From assembly GCF_002878395.1 (NCBI RefSeq), contig NC_061111.1:24983571-25047570 (forward strand): a stretch of 64,000 nucleotides of DNA, given 5' to 3'. Source of the DNA: Capsicum annuum (lineage: Eukaryota; Streptophyta; Magnoliopsida; Solanales; Solanaceae). The notes beneath the pieces were generated by a model. The model had not been told where the DNA came from and searched no databases. It saw only the letters and a list, made by a program, of their open reading frames with translations. Of the stretch, positions 36,015 through 48,811 are shown one piece after another. Position 1 is the stretch's first letter; every line of letters begins with the position of its first letter. A program made the position numbers and the translations under genes.

Positions 36015-36637
36015 ACATTCCTTCTAGAGAAGCTAATGAAAGAAGTAATGAAAATCAGTCAGCACCTCAGCCCGTTCAGGAAGATCCCCTGGACTAGCAT
36101 GACTCTTATGCAGAATTCAAAGCTGCTTTCACCACGTTAGCCAATTCAGTAGTGGCTCAGAATAACCTACAAGCTGTTTTCCTATCTAGGCTTGGGGCTT
36201 ATACTTAGCAGAGCATGGGGGAGAGGCATAGAAATAAAGATAAAAAGAATAAAAATTAGAGAGTCGGAACAAGTGGTTTTAGGGCAAGGTCATAGAGTGG
36301 TAACCGATTCCTATTTCATCAGAAATTTTCAGCCCCAAATCCTTCTGTAGCTGGTGCTCCAGTTCCAAATTTTACAAATATTAGTCGAGATAGCACGTCA
36401 GACTCGAAGTCTTAGGGTAGTATGAAAAGAGGTCGTACCCACCTACTTTGCCAGAAATATGGTAGAAATCATCCGGATGTGTGTAGGGCTGGCAGTGGCA
36501 TATGTTTCGGGTTTGTCAATTTAGGGCATAGAATTAGAGATTGTCCTCAGTCAGGTTCACATGGTCAGTACAACCGTCCTTCATCTCAGTCCGATCACCC
36601 GAATCAGCAGGGTGCCACTTCCAGTGCCACCAGTAGG
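36015..36637 (+). pseudogene. gag: gag of array unit 2, broken and interrupted
   Basis: It aligns with 29690-30300: ENQSAPQPVQEDPLD, a stop (TAG near 36096), AEFKAAFTTLANSV. The zinc knuckle region 36422-36600 reads LCQKYGRNHPDVCRAGSGIC, then FVNLGHRIRDCPQSG, keeping more cysteines than copy 1. It is cut at 36637 by the Athila-type element; protease continues at 50429. Confidence 0.8.
36633..36637. repeat. Target duplication of the Athila-type element, left copy
   Basis: GTAGG before TGAAATACTC; the partner GTGGG lies at 50424-50428 (one change). The uninterrupted array copy reads straight through near 30303. Confidence 0.8.
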
Positions 36638-38282
36638 TGAAATACTCAAATTACAACTCTCTTACTAGAGAGTAAGTGGTCGTTGTCAAATATATAATCC
36701 AACTAGGTTGGGGTCGAATCCTGCAGGGAATATGGTGTTAAATTAAGTTATTCATGAGTTAATTAACTGATAATTAGAAGTTTTCGGTAAATGGGGGCTT
36801 TTTGAGATTAAACAGGTAGTTATTTCTCACTTCAAGTTTATCACTTGTTACCAATATTTCAGTGTTTCAAGTCAATATTATGGAAGAAACCAGAATTGTG
36901 TTCACTATGGGTGTTGGTGCTTGACATACACTAGTATAGATTCAACATTCTTATTACAGATAAGAGTAATAGATCATCTGTATCGGACTAATGCCTAAAT
37001 TTCTCTCAACCTATTTAGGCATTCAATTACCTAATCCTTTCGAACTTAGGGAATTCATATTAATAAACCAGATTTTATAAGGTTAATTAACCTTGTTACA
37101 ATGTTAATTATTAAATGGAGGTTTAATGATTTCGAGGCCCTGTAGATAATTCACTTCTTACTAGATTTGATTTCTTATTTCAAGCAAATCACTAGTTAGG
37201 CATAATCTATCATTTGAAACCAATAGATAACATGTACAATAGAGGAATTATCCAGAAGTCCCTAAAAGCTCACGAATCTTGACCAACTAGTGACATTACA
37301 ATACCAAACCCATAGATCCCATAATTCGGGTTAAGGAAATTAGCTACTCATGATGTAAATAGCAACAATACAAATTGCATTCATAATTCGATGGATGATG
37401 ACTTACAGTCTAATGATTAGCAATAGTTGTTTCTCCTTCACAATCACAGTAGAAATCCCAAGAAAAATTATATCAATAATCTCCCAAAAAGGAATTGTAA
37501 TATTTCAACCCAAAACTGGAGAGAAAACTCAAATAGTTGTGAAGTTCAAGATGCCCTAGAAAACCCTCCTCTCTGACTTAAATACTCAGCCTTATTGTGG
37601 AAGTAAATCACAAATTACAACTTTTTCCCTCACACAGGTGAAGACAACATGTGATGGCCTATCAAGATATTGATGACTTATGTGATGGCCTATCAGGATA
37701 TTGATGACTTATCAGACATGTCATCAACTCCTCTTCCTATTTCACGTGTTACTACCTTTGGCTGAAGACAATACATGATGACTTATCAGGATTTTGACGA
37801 TATATCAGACAATGTTGTCAATTCTTCACTACAGTTCCTACACATTGCCTTAGGCTGATGATATTCCTAACGACTTATCAGGATATTGACAATATATCAG
37901 ACGATGTCATCAACTCTTCCCTGCAACTCCTACACACTGCCTTAGGCTGATGATATTCCTGACAACTTATCAGGATGTTAACGATATATCAGACGATGTC
38001 GTTAACTCTTCAATACAACTCCTACACACTGCCTTAGGTTGACGATATTCCTGGCTGTTATTCACAAAGTTGATGACTTATCAGACAAGTCATCAACTGT
38101 ACTCTTCATGGCTGCTTACTTAAAATCTATATCTTTTGAATCAGTTGTTGTTGGTTTTCATACATCTTAGCTCACTTGCACTATCACAGAGAAAACAATC
38201 AAAAACCGTAAAAGTTGCTTGAGAATTTACAATTATTCCGAGTTAAAAGACTTACATGTGCTAGCATCAAGCTCGCACATCA
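36638..38282 (-). repeat. 3' LTR of the Athila-type element
   Basis: TGAAATACTC to GCACATCA in plus order. It has a 92-bp tandem repeat: ACACACTGCC-type starts at 37838, 37930 and 38022, preceded by a more degenerate unit. It is clearly alignable over its full length with 48812-50423, with a few percent to about ten percent differences by eye. Confidence 0.9.
37746..38080. repeat. 92-bp tandem repeat in the left Athila LTR
   Basis: Starts at 37838, 37930 and 38022 are exactly 92 bases apart. Each unit holds GACTTATCAGGAT and ATATCAGACGATGT words. Confidence 0.85.
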
Positions 38283-39723
38283 ACACTCTTAACTTAAAAC
38301 AATTTCTTGTCCTCAAGCAACTAATACATTATAGTGCAACGATGTTCAACCAAGAGAATATGAAGTACGTGCGGCAGTCAATTACCAATCGCAGTACAAA
38401 ACATATTATCCTCTCAAAGTTTAAATATTTTAAAAGCCAACTGTGTATCTTAATGAAGATCAACAGTGTGATACAAGGGAATCAAGATATGGCATCGAAC
38501 TAGCAACAATAATCATGCATGTGTATAAGTTACACTTACCCAAACAAGTTAGCAATTCACAATATAACCAGTGTGCCCTCACAACAAAGAAGTCCCTCCT
38601 CACTCATATAAGAAATCACGTATGTAAACGTGGGGACAATCAAGAGACGCTTACTCTTAGAAAGAAGTTCCAGTCAATGTATGCCAAATATCATAAGCTT
38701 GCCCTTATTTTCATTACCGAGGTTTTCAGACACGTGAGCTAGGATAACTATAGGTCTTTTCTTCGGCTTGTAATGTAGGCTAGGGGCTGGTATGATACTC
38801 GATGATATTTAAAGTGACTAAGCCTCCTTGGCACTTACACTAACTTTTGGGGTCTCACTTATTAAACTTTACCTAATCTTCTCCTTTCTTGATCACAACA
38901 TATTCCAGATGGGAGCGGTATTTTTGTCAATTATGTCTTTTTTTCACAATTTTTATTTTCTTATCCTTCTTCCACCACAACCAACCTTTTATTCTGTTTT
39001 CTTATTTTACCTTTCTTCATATTCATTTTACACTACGCATCCCTATGATAGACACCCTCAACTTAGGCTATTTGCCTAAGTTAAAGTGCATAATGTACAA
39101 GGAGAACTAGGGCCAAAAAGGTTTATTGTGATAAAAATGGGAAGGTGATAGGTATAAAAACAAAGAAAGAGACATTTTGGCTCAAAATCAGGATCAAGGG
39201 ATATCATCCACACAGGTAAGGTTATTTAGGCAAAAAGTGGACTAACATCAACAACGGCCTATGATCCTTTCCTAACCACTATCCTACAACCAAGCCAAGA
39301 CCAACTGGGCAAGTTCTAGATTTACACACAATGGGAACCAAGTAATGTCTTACACATACATAGGTCCCAGGTACATCGCAAGCTACTACCTAGCCGGATT
39401 ATGCAATTTATTAGCAGTGATTATCATGTGACTAGTACTAATGCCATACAAAGATGCACAGTGGTCACACATAGATGCACATCACACAGTTATAAAACAT
39501 ACCATTGAAGAGGTGTTTCAAAATTCAACAATGATGGCTGCCATACGAACTCTCCTAGTTAAACATAACATTGAGCAAACCACCAACACAACAAGAAAAC
39601 AAATAGATACCCCAAGCAACAAATAGATACCCTACCTCAATAGAAAAGAGAATGCATTATCCCTAATGAAATTTTTTTTTTAAAACACCAAAATTATAGG
39701 GGTTATAACATACTTATAGTGGA
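38283..39723 (-). mobile_element. Non-coding 3' part of the Athila-type element
   Basis: About 1.4 kb between the third reading frame and the 3' LTR. Short open frames here on both strands show no family likeness and are left out. Confidence 0.6.
38306..38317 (-). other. Pre-PPT hairpin of the Athila-type element
   Basis: On the minus strand CTTGAGGACAAG: arms CTTG/CAAG around AGGA, about 24 bases before the 3' LTR. The Tekay-type counterpart is CATTCGAGGACGAATG. The purine tract between it and the LTR is decayed (AAGTTAAGAGTGT). Confidence 0.65.
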
Positions 39724-41797
39724 TCAAGCACACGAATCATGGGTAGCTGATTCTGCTGCTGTATCCTCAACTGCCATATCTCCATTGAGAGCCTTTCTCC
39801 GTTTTGACGTATCTAGCCTAGTAGTTATTGGTGGTCCACTGGTTGAGGTACCTACAACCCTCTCTCATAGGGCCTCCTCCCATTTCTCATTGTTCGCTTG
39901 GGACACTTCCATTGCCTTTTTCATCTCTACTTTCTCAGCCTTCTTTCTCGCCTTCTTTTCTGCTTTTCTTTCTTTATCGCTATCATGCCTTTTTCTCTTA
40001 CCTTTATCTTTCTTATCGCCCTTCTTCTTCCTTTGCTTCACTGGTTCCTTATTGAGATCAAGCAAGGGAACTTCATCCTCAGACTCATCAGCAACTGTAT
40101 CCATAGAACCCATAAGTTGGTGCTGCTGTAATGCCCCAAAATTAACTTTTATCTTGTCCAGTGTTTCTCTAAATAGTGAAAGATCTGGGGTAGACATTTC
40201 TCTCAATCGTTCATTGAAATATTTTTCCAACTCATCAACTCGACCAGGAAAAACCTAAAAGGGTTCAAGGGATACCCTGATCCTCTTATGCACGATCGAG
40301 GCAAACTAGTTGGAAAATAGTTATAGCTGTACCTCACATCGCCTTGATTGTTTCGCCACTCTCCTAAAATTAAAAGCATTAAATATCAACGCCGATACTT
40401 GAGCTGCTGCTGTGGGGTTTACTTCATTCTCATGCACTAGATTCGCCCTTGCAGGGGGTGTTGGCTGTACGCTTTGGAAGTTTGCACCTCCATATTTTAT
40501 GCTGACGGAGTACCCATAGAAGATGTTTGCAATTTAGCAACCCCGACTAGATCTAATGCAACCCCTACTCCCTTGTCTAGCACTAGCCTAGGGTGGTTTT
40601 CATCGTATCTCATAGGGTCGTAGGTTTTCTTAGCAGAAAGTTCATCGTCTATCCCTACAATCTCTGATACATTAGTAGCTCAGCACAGCTTCGTGATGAG
40701 ACAAGGAAAAGGATATGTAGTGTCGGGTATTGATACCCAAATCTTAATTTCATCAACAATAATTTTCCCAAAGTTTAAATGAAGCTTAGCCATGAGGCTC
40801 ACGACTAACACTGCTCTATCATCACCAAGAATATTATCTCCTGCCGTAGGCATCAACCAGGTGCATACTATACCCCACCAGAAGCTTGCCTCTTGAGTAA
40901 GGGAAGATTTGATGATTCTTTTATTTGGGTTAGTAAACCATTCCGGTTCTTCTTTAGCTATGATGTTGGCTAACCAAGGACGCTATTTTTCATGATACTT
41001 TAACCGAGAGTAGAATATTGGTGAAGTAACCTGAGGAGTGAAGTTGGGACCATGAAGGAATCTGTTGATGGTTCTTACTGAGAGATCTACTATTACGCCC
41101 CTCACCGAAACTTTCTCCAAAAAGTTACCTACCACTTTTTCCATTTGCTTACACATATTTTTCAAGGTAGCCTAGTAGTTCGCATAGAATTTGTGGACTA
41201 GTGAAGGGTAGAACAAATTACCTCCTTTTGTGGTTTATGCCAATTTGTAGTATTGGAATGTCTGCTCCATTGAAGAATATTTGTGCAACTCGGTAGTAAT
41301 GATCCTCGTTTCTTGAAAAATTGGCCTTTTGACAGATCTTCTTTGAGTTCTAAGAAGCACGTCATAGAAAATCATTTTTGCCCCGGGAATTTGCCATCTA
41401 GCACTTTCTCTGACACCCGGGTTCTTGCATTTGATTAGATTTCCCCGTATCAGAGAATCTTTACTGGTCGGTTGCTGCTCAGAAGAAGGGTTCTCTGATG
41501 AAGGTTCTTCAAAGTTAGGTTGTGCAGATGATGTATGTTCAAAAGTGGACTTTGGTTGCTCAGAAGCTATCTGCTCAGGGGTGTATGTGTAGACGATGAT
41601 GGTTCTTCCATCTCACTTTGTTCATCCACCTCTTCCTCAAATTGTGGAGGAGGTAAGGCTACCTTTGTACTCTTTTTCTTTTTGTACCTTTTGAGCTGTG
41701 GATCCTCTTCTTCATAGTCAGACTCATCAAAAAGCTTCCAAGATATGCGTCCCTTAGACACCTTCTTTGCTGCTGTATGTGATTTTTTTGGTGGCAT
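39724..41797 (-). pseudogene. Third reading frame after pol, plant 'putative transposon protein'-like domain plus basic tail
   Basis: The frame likely starts at the methionine of MPPKKSHTAAKKVSKGRI (41797) and ended with TGA at 39724-39726, about 690 codons before decay. In order: a short basic start; an acidic stretch (ESDYEEEDPQL near 41710); the core, with RPWLANIIAKEEPEWFTNPN and SFWWGIVCTWLMPTAGDNIL (about 40870-41000) and AVLVVSLMAKLHLNFGKII, resembling the domain often annotated as putative plant transposon protein in such elements; then a strongly basic, lysine- and glutamate-rich stretch (KQRKKKGDKKDKGKRKRHDS near 40035) that looks like a nuclear localisation signal and coiled coil. 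Breaks include stops near 40983 and 41176 and TGA at about 39862. Its role in the element is not known to me; it has sometimes been called env-like by position only, and no signal peptide or membrane segment is seen. Confidence 0.75.
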
Positions 41798-41879
41798 AAT
41801 GAACTCTGTAACAAGAGAAAACAAATACTCAATACCTGGGGTTAAAGAACACAAGAATGGCAATCAATTTCAAAATCTC

Positions 41880-43105
41880 TTGAAAGGGGTTTATCAGTGC
41901 CTTTGAAGAAAGTGGTGACAACATAGTCTGATATGCCGTCACATTTGTGATAGCTTATCAGCTATGTCGGCAACCTTAAACAGAACAAGCTCCCTTTTTT
42001 TGATACTTGTGATGACATGGTCTAATAGGCCGTCACATTTATGATAACTTATCATCCATGTCATCAGTTCAGAACACAATCCCCAGTTAAATTTTAACAT
42101 GATAATCATCCCAATTCTTTCTCAACACCAATGGAGTTACATTCTTAGGCTGAGCTTTCAAATTTTTGTGCTCAATGTAGAACTGTAAACCCTAATTTTA
42201 GTTTTCACACAATGCTTTGCTACTCTTTGACTCAATACCTTTGAAAACCACGGTTTAAATTATTCCCACTACTTACCAAAGAAAAGAAGAGATGAGCTTT
42301 GAGCATACCTGTTCGATGACTTAGAAACTTGGAGAATTTTGACTTTGCTTCTCCAATGGGATAGAGAAGATGAAAGGACAAGGGAGTGCTTGCTTTTGAA
42401 ATTCAAACCAACGGCCAACAAGGAAATAAATTTTCTTGTTTTACTAGGAAATAATGAAAATAGGCAAGAGAATAAACTAAAAATGAAAAAGAAATAAACT
42501 AAAGAAAAGAAAAATGGAAAGGTGAGAAGACTGGCATGTGGGCCGGGTCAAATTTTATTAATTGGGCCTAGGATTACATGGACCAAGGTAGAGTGTTGCT
42601 TAATTTCAAGTTTTCTGATGACAATTTCTGACGGCTTATCATAAGTGGATAGCCCAAAGTAGATGTTGTTAGCCTCATCCAGAATGTACCTCATCTTTGG
42701 ATCCCTTGACGATAAAATCTGACAGCTTATCACAATTGAGATAGCTCATCACAGATGTCGTTAGCCTTATCCAGAACATACCTCATCTTTGGATCCCTTG
42801 ATGAGAACTTGTAACGGCTTGTACAAGTGTGATAGCCCATCGCAGATGTCGTCAGCCTTATCCAGAATGTACCTCATCTTTGGATCCCTTGATGACAAAA
42901 TCTGACAGCTTATCATAATTGTGATAGCTCGTCACATATGTCGTCAGGACTACTTAGCTGGCTACATCAATTTCATCTAGATCCCTGCAAACCTTATCAG
43001 TACATTATGATCACCATATTTAAAAAATAAATAAACTAAATAAATGAAAGTAACTTGCATTAAACATAAGCTTTAGGTTGCCTCCCAATAGCACCTGATT
43101 TAGAG
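41880..43105 (-). repeat. Spacer between integrase and third frame with about 92-bp tandem repeats
   Basis: TTGGATCCCTTGA starts at 42697, 42789 and 42880 (92 and 91 bases apart), with a partial unit before. Each unit has CTTATCA and GATGTCGTCAG words. Two looser units lie at 41905-42070. The words resemble those of the LTR repeat, and the period is the same. Confidence 0.8.
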
Positions 43106-44140
43106 TTGCGGCACGACTTAATTATCTCGATTACTCAGACTTCATCGAGATATATGGTGGCTATACACTTTATTGAGTCCATTAGACCGATGTATAGCTT
43201 TACTCACTTCCCATTTACCTTAAAGACACTTCTGTCCTCTTTCTCGAGCTTGACTACTCTAGATGTGTAGACTTGACTTACTTTGAATGGGCCAAACTAC
43301 TTTGATTTCAACTTACCTGGGAACAACTTCAGTCCGGAGTTAAAGAGGAGTACCAAGTCACCTTTTTGAAAGTCTTACTGTACAATCCTTTGATTATGGT
43401 ACTTTTTCATCCTCTCTTTGTAGAGATCTACTCATTCATATGCATTGAGACAGAATTCATCCATCTCATTCAATTGCCCCAACCTCATTCCAATTCAAAT
43501 TGAGTCGTCTGAGTGCCCACAATGCCTTATGCTCTAATTTTATTGGAAGATGGCATACCTTACCATAAACCAGTTGGTATGGTGATATGCCGATAGGAGT
43601 TTTGAAAGTTGTTCTATATGCCCAAAGTGCACCGTCCAGTTTCCTAGACCAATCTTGCCTGCTAGCGTTCACAGTCTTAGAAATAATGACTTTGATCTCT
43701 TTATTTGAAACCTTCACTTGCCCACTAGTTTGTGGGTGGTATGGAGTTATACTTTCCTAAGGCATCTTGAAATAGTTTGTTGTAGAAGTGGGACCCACTG
43801 TCGCTTATAATGGTGCATGGCACCCCAAATCGAGAGAAGATGTTTCTCTTAAGGAATGCGATGACTCTCTTCCCTTCATTATCATCCAAAGAGACGTGCT
43901 AAACCCATTTTGAGACATAATCTACAACAACCAAAATATATTTCAATCCATATGATCTTACAAAAGGTCCCATGAAGTCGATGCCCCACACATCAAACAA
44001 CTCTACTTCTATCATCTTGGATATCAGCATCTCATGATGTTTAGAGATTGACCCTTGCCTCTGACATTAATCACATCTACTCATGAACTCGTATTCATCC
44101 TTGTATAAAGTTGGCCAGTAGTAGCCACTCTGCAACACTT
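43106..44140 (-). pseudogene. INT: Integrase of the Athila-type element, broken
   Basis: On the minus strand: zinc-region remnant near 44070, then WGIDFMGPF (first D), TIISDSGSHF (second D), and [17 protein letters not shown] with the third catalytic acid (about 43700). An open stretch 43466-43717 reads [20 protein letters not shown], then [20 protein letters not shown], a block typical of Athila integrase. The C-terminal FGPFKVSQVYTSRVVKLE piece lies near 43280. Several stops and frame changes separate the parts. Confidence 0.88.
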
Positions 44141-44448
44141 TTTGAGCAGTCCGGTCACCAATATGATGACCTCCAATAGGAGAAGCATGGTATGCTTCCA
44201 ATATACTCAACATCTCTACTTATGGAACACACCTTCTTATGATATTGTCTGCACATATCTAGAACAAATATGGTTCATCCCAAAAGTAATAGGTCACATC
44301 ATGGAGAAATTTCTTCCTTTGGTGAAAGGAAAGATTCTCCGGGATCAATTCGCTTACCACATAGTTTGCAAAATCAGCGTACCAAGGCATTTTCTCCATA
44401 GCTGCAGCCTAGATCTCCTCATCAAGAAATGCATCATTTATCTCAAGT

Positions 44449-44880
44449 TTATCTCGGGACTATTTGTTTGCCTTCCATCCTAGACAGATGATCTGCAACT
44501 TGGTTTTCATAACTTTTCCTATTTTTGACTTCAAAGTCAAATTCTTGGAGCAGAAACACCCATCTAATCAACCTTGGTTTTGAATCCTTCTTAGCCATCA
44601 AATACCTCAAGGTTGCATGGTCAGTGTGGACCACCACCTTGGTCTCTAGCAGATAAGCCTTGAATTTCTCAAAAGCATAAACTACAACAAGGAGTTCCTG
44701 TTCGGTGATCGTGTAGTTCTTTTGAGCTCCATTCAGTGCTTTGTTGATGTAGTAGATCAGATGAAACAATTTATCCTTCTCCTATCCCAACACAGCTTTA
44801 AGGGTAACACCACTTGCATCACACATGATCTCAAACAATTTTGACCAATCCGGTGCAACAATGATAGGGGCCTTAACCAG
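44449..44880 (-). pseudogene. RH: RNase H of the Athila-type element
   Basis: IMCDASGVTLKAVLG (about 44800-44830) gives the first catalytic aspartate, one stop follows, then an open stretch: [60 protein letters not shown], and [16 protein letters not shown] with [10 protein letters not shown]. This is a well preserved Gypsy RNase H; only one or two nonsense changes are seen. Confidence 0.9.
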
Positions 44881-45902
44881 CTTCTTTTTAAGGCATTCAA
44901 ATGCCTTCAAGAAATCATCATCACATGAGAACTTAGTTTCCTTCTCCAAAAGTTTTCAAAGTGGATTTGCAACCTTCAAGAAGTCTCTTATAAACCTCCG
45001 GTAAAAGCCAGCATGTCCAAGAAAACTACGCACTTCCTTCACTAAAATGGGAGGTGGTAGCTTCTCAATAACCTTTACCTTGGCTCGATCCACCTATATC
45101 CCTTTTGCTGAGATTTTGTGCCTGACAATAATGCCCTCTTTCACCATAAAGTGGCATTTCTCCCAATTAAGCACCAAATTGAATTCCACACATCATTGTG
45201 AGGCCCTACTCAAGTTCGCTAAACACAACTCAAATGAATATCCTACCACAAAAAAATCATCCATGAACACCTCCAAGGTGTCCTCAACCATATCTGAGAA
45301 AATGGACATCATAACCATTGGAAGGTGGCAGGAGCATTACATAACCCAAACAAAATTCACTTGAATGAAAAAGTACCATATGGGCATTGTAATGTTGTCT
45401 TCTCCTGATCTTCAGGAGCAATACAGATTTGATTATATCTAGAATAACCATACAAAAAGCAATACCACCCCTTGCCTTCCAATCGATCAAGCATTTGATC
45501 CATAAAGGGCATCGGGAGATGGTCTTTCAAATTCCATGAGTTTAGTTTGCGGTAGTCCATGTAAACTCTCCATCCCGTTACAGGACTGAGTGGAATAAAC
45601 TTATTCCTTTCATTTGCAACAACAATCATGCCTCCTTTCTTGGGCACACATTAAACTGGGCTCACCCATTTACTGTCAAAAATAGGATAAACAACTCCTG
45701 CGTCCAGCCACTTAATAACCTCCTTCTTAACCACCTTTTGCATCGGTGGGTTAAGTCGATGCTGATGCTCAATGTTTAGAGTACAATCTTCCTCAAGTTG
45801 TATCTTATGAGTACAGATTCCAGGGGGAATACCAATAATATCAACAATAGTCCAACCTATTGCTCTTTTGTACCATTGGAGCACCGAAATAAGTGCTTCC
45901 AC
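44881..45902 (-). pseudogene. RT: Reverse transcriptase of the Athila-type element, broken
   Basis: In order on the minus strand: GICTHKIQLEEDC (45800), PPMQKVVKKEVIKWLDAGVV (about 45700), CVPKKGGM, WRVYMDYRKLNSWNLKDHLP (about 45540), FMDQMLDRLEGK, QICIAPEDQEKTTLQCPYGT, then after a stop the catalytic FMDDF with its DD pair at 45256-45261, and AGFYRRFIRDFLKVANPL (about 45000). Most of it is open between a few stops and one frame change near 45360, so it is better preserved than element B. Confidence 0.9.
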
Positions 45903-46420
45903 CTACTGCTCACCCAAATCAGCTGAAATAATCATGGGTAAGGTGTTTCCATTCCCTAAAAACATGTACCTTAGATGCCCTGGATGTTCTTTCAATTCTA
46001 ACACCGGTGTCTCTTCAACGGATGGCTTAGCCAGTGGTGTTGGTCGATTAGCAAGATCAAGATTTAGATTTTTTGGAGCATAAGAGTATGACCCCATTCC
46101 TGTCAAAGCGCAAACAGTCTCTTCGTACTCTTCAATGCCTTCATGATCAAAATTCATAAGCACTGCAGCTAGAGGCTCTACAACAAATTTCTTTTCTATT
46201 GGGACCTCTTGCTCATCTTCATAATATATATCAACAATTGAGAACACACTCATTTCTTCATGCTGCTTCACTGATTGGAATACATCAAATCGCATCACTT
46301 CATCATTCAGCCTAAATAAGAGCTCACTAGCTTGTAATCGAACAACACACTTTTGGTTGGGAGAAAAGGTCAACCCAAGATTATGGGAACCTCGAAGTCC
46401 ACCTGGCAAACCAAAATGAA
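45903..46420 (-). pseudogene. PR: Protease / pre-RT part of the Athila-type element
   Basis: An open stretch of 168 codons with an acidic region (YYEDEQEVPIEKK, HEGIEEYEETVCAL) and PKNLNLDLANRPTPLAKPS, EETPVLELKEHPGHLRYMFL, a block that leads into RT in Athila elements. The protease active site itself (a D-x-G box expected near 46560) is not intact: [12 protein letters not shown] lies near 46540 in another frame. Confidence 0.75.
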
Positions 46421-48355
46421 AAATCCGCAGGAAATATGAAGCTAGCCACCTTCACCAACATATTATACAAAATACCAATAGGTTATTTTACTAACCTATC
46501 CGCCATCACAAGTCACATGTTAGTGGGTGTGGGGTCTCCCAAGCCCAACTTTTTTTAAACAGCTAGCGACATCAGATTGATGTTCGCTCCCAGATCACAT
46601 AAGGCCTTAGCAAATTCTAAAGACCCAATCGTACAAGGAATAGTGAATGCTCCTGGACCTTCTTTTTTCTATACCAATGACCTTGTATAAATAGCACTAC
46701 AATGTGGAGATTGTGCACCGGTTCGTAGCTCACTACTCTTTTCTTCGTCACAAGATCTTTTATACATTTAGCATATCCTAGCATTTGTTTAAGTGCCTCT
46801 ATCATAGGCATATTTACTGTCAGTTGCTTCAATATTGCCATGAATTTACTAAATTTTGTATCATCGAACTTCTTTTTCAATCTCTGAGGAAATAGAGGAG
46901 GTGGTTTTGGGAGAGTATTAACCACTACTTTCTTTTCCTTCTCTTTACCCTTTTTTAACTCATCAATCTGCTGGTGATCAGAAGGGATATCAATGCCATC
47001 TCACTTCTCAGACTCTATTGGATAACTTTTTCAAGCTCAACATCATCTTTGATCACCTCATCATTCATAGCTTTGCCCACAGAAGGGCCTGCTAAAACCT
47101 TAAAACTCCGTATAGTACTGGCGATAAATGAACCATTATTCCGAGGGTTATGAATTGTATCACTTGGTAGAGTTCCACTCATCCTATGATTTAATGTTGC
47201 AGAAATTTGGCTCATTTGCTGTTCTAACTGTTTAATCAAAGTGGAGTGCGAGTTTACCAACTAGCTTATAGAGGACAAATCAGTCTTCATTGTAGCCACC
47301 CCAGAGTTGGTAGCCTTAACTCCCTTTAACAATTTCTCTATCATGTCCTCCATGGACATCTTCCCAGAGCTAGTTGCAGCTATATCTCTGCTACTGGGAG
47401 GTACATACAACCTACTTATATCATTCTTGCTCTTCCAATTTCCTTGATAACGATCCTTATATCCATCCTTGTCATAATAAGTCCGACCTTTATTTCCTTT
47501 TCTATTGCCTCAGAAACTCCCCTAGTTATTCAAATAGTTTGCCTCTTCTTTCAAATCAGAGCTCTCTCTACCTTGGGATGCAACCGCTTTCACCTTTTCA
47601 GTCTTTGCAGATAATAAGTGCTTGGTTAGCAAATCCATCTGCGTCTTCAAGTGTGCCATGTCTTGATCGCATTTTTCATCTTTCTTACGTTGTTCTGCAG
47701 TCATGCCAACAGACATTGTAGGGATTGCTACCACAGAATCCCTGGTATGCTAAGCTCTACTTTTTTTGGTAATCCGATCCAGCATCTCAGAGGCCTCTTA
47801 AAAAGTGAGATCCACAAATGATCCCCCTGCAGCATTATCAACAACTGTCTTAGTAATAGAGATTAAAGCCCGATACAGAGTCTCCATTGGGCGAATATCT
47901 ATCATATTATGGTTTGGGCACTGCATCAGCTTCTTTTTGAACCTCTCCCATGCCTCATTAAGAGCTTCAATTAGGAGCTATCTAAAGTTACTAATCTCAT
48001 CCCAAAACTGTACCCTTCTGGAAGGCAGAAAGAAGCTTTCTAGGAAAGCCTTTTTCAACTGCCTCCAGTTGGTTATAGAATCAGGCGTCAGCTTATTAAG
48101 CCACAATGTTGCCTCCCCAGACAGAGACAACGAAAATAAACAAAGATGGATGGCATTCTGTCCTACTCCCAAGTTATGAAAGGACTTGCAAATAGTGATA
48201 AAGTTCACTAAATGCATATTGGGATCATCTCCCGAGAGTCCAACAAACAACCCCTTCAGATGGAGGATTTGAATCATTGTACTGGTAATATTGAGCTTTG
48301 ATCCTGGTTCTAAAGGTGGAGGAATAATAGCTTCAGTAGCACCAGCTCCATCCAT
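46421..48355 (-). pseudogene. gag: gag of the Athila-type element, broken
   Basis: The capsid piece 47978-48355 reads LKGLFVGLSGDDPNMHLVNF, then WLNKLTPDSITNWRQLKKAF and FFLPSRRVQFWDEISNF, typical of Athila/retrotransposon gag. Further open pieces at 47522-47734 (RKKDEKCDQDMAHLKTQMDL, coiled-coil-like), 47015-47260 (HSTLIKQLEQQMSQISATLN) and 46617-46925 follow in different frames. No clear zinc knuckle was found. Stops are frequent, so full Gag cannot be made. Confidence 0.85.
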
Positions 48356-48790
48356 TCAGTCATCATCATCATTATGATCATACTGGACAGGTTAGCGATC
48401 CAGTCTTACTCGGAACAGATAGTTTTTATTCACATTTTGGTTTACCGGTGCGGCTATATTTTTCATGTACCTTGGGTTGGCGGGATTCAGCAATTCTTCA
48501 TCTCCCAAGTTCTCTTTATCCAGATTTGGTACCCGACCTGGGTTATCTATAGTCTGTTGATTACTTGAGCCCTAGCCAAAGCGGCTAGTCTTCCTGCTTT
48601 TTATGGGTATGCCATTCCACTGATCAATTGAGGTTCCGGATGTACTGGTAATAATGGTTTACCTGAACTCCATGTATTTGGAATACACTCTAATTAACCT
48701 ATATAGAACAAAAACAACAAATAAAAGTAAAATTAGGAAACCTGACTAACAGTCAATTAGCACACATAAACTTAATTGACAACTGTATTC

Positions 48791-48811
48791 TCCGACAACG
48801 ATGCTAAAATT
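48791..48811 (-). other. Primer binding site of the Athila-type element (tRNA-Asp type)
   Basis: On the minus strand TTTTAGCATCGTTGTCGGA follows the LTR end, close to the TGGCGCCGTTGCCGGGGA primer complement of Athila and Tat elements. Confidence 0.75.

Noticed and set aside
37746..38080. CRISPR-like array
   Set aside because: Contiguous 92-bp tandem units without unique spacers, in a plant LTR.
38219..39110. Several open frames of 73-99 codons on the plus strand
   Set aside because: They overlap each other in the non-coding 3' region of the Athila-type element and show no motifs.
39719..40258. 179-codon open frame on the plus strand (Ser/Phe/Leu-rich)
   Set aside because: It is the antisense of the lysine- and glutamate-rich tail of the Athila third frame, which has family likeness on the minus strand.
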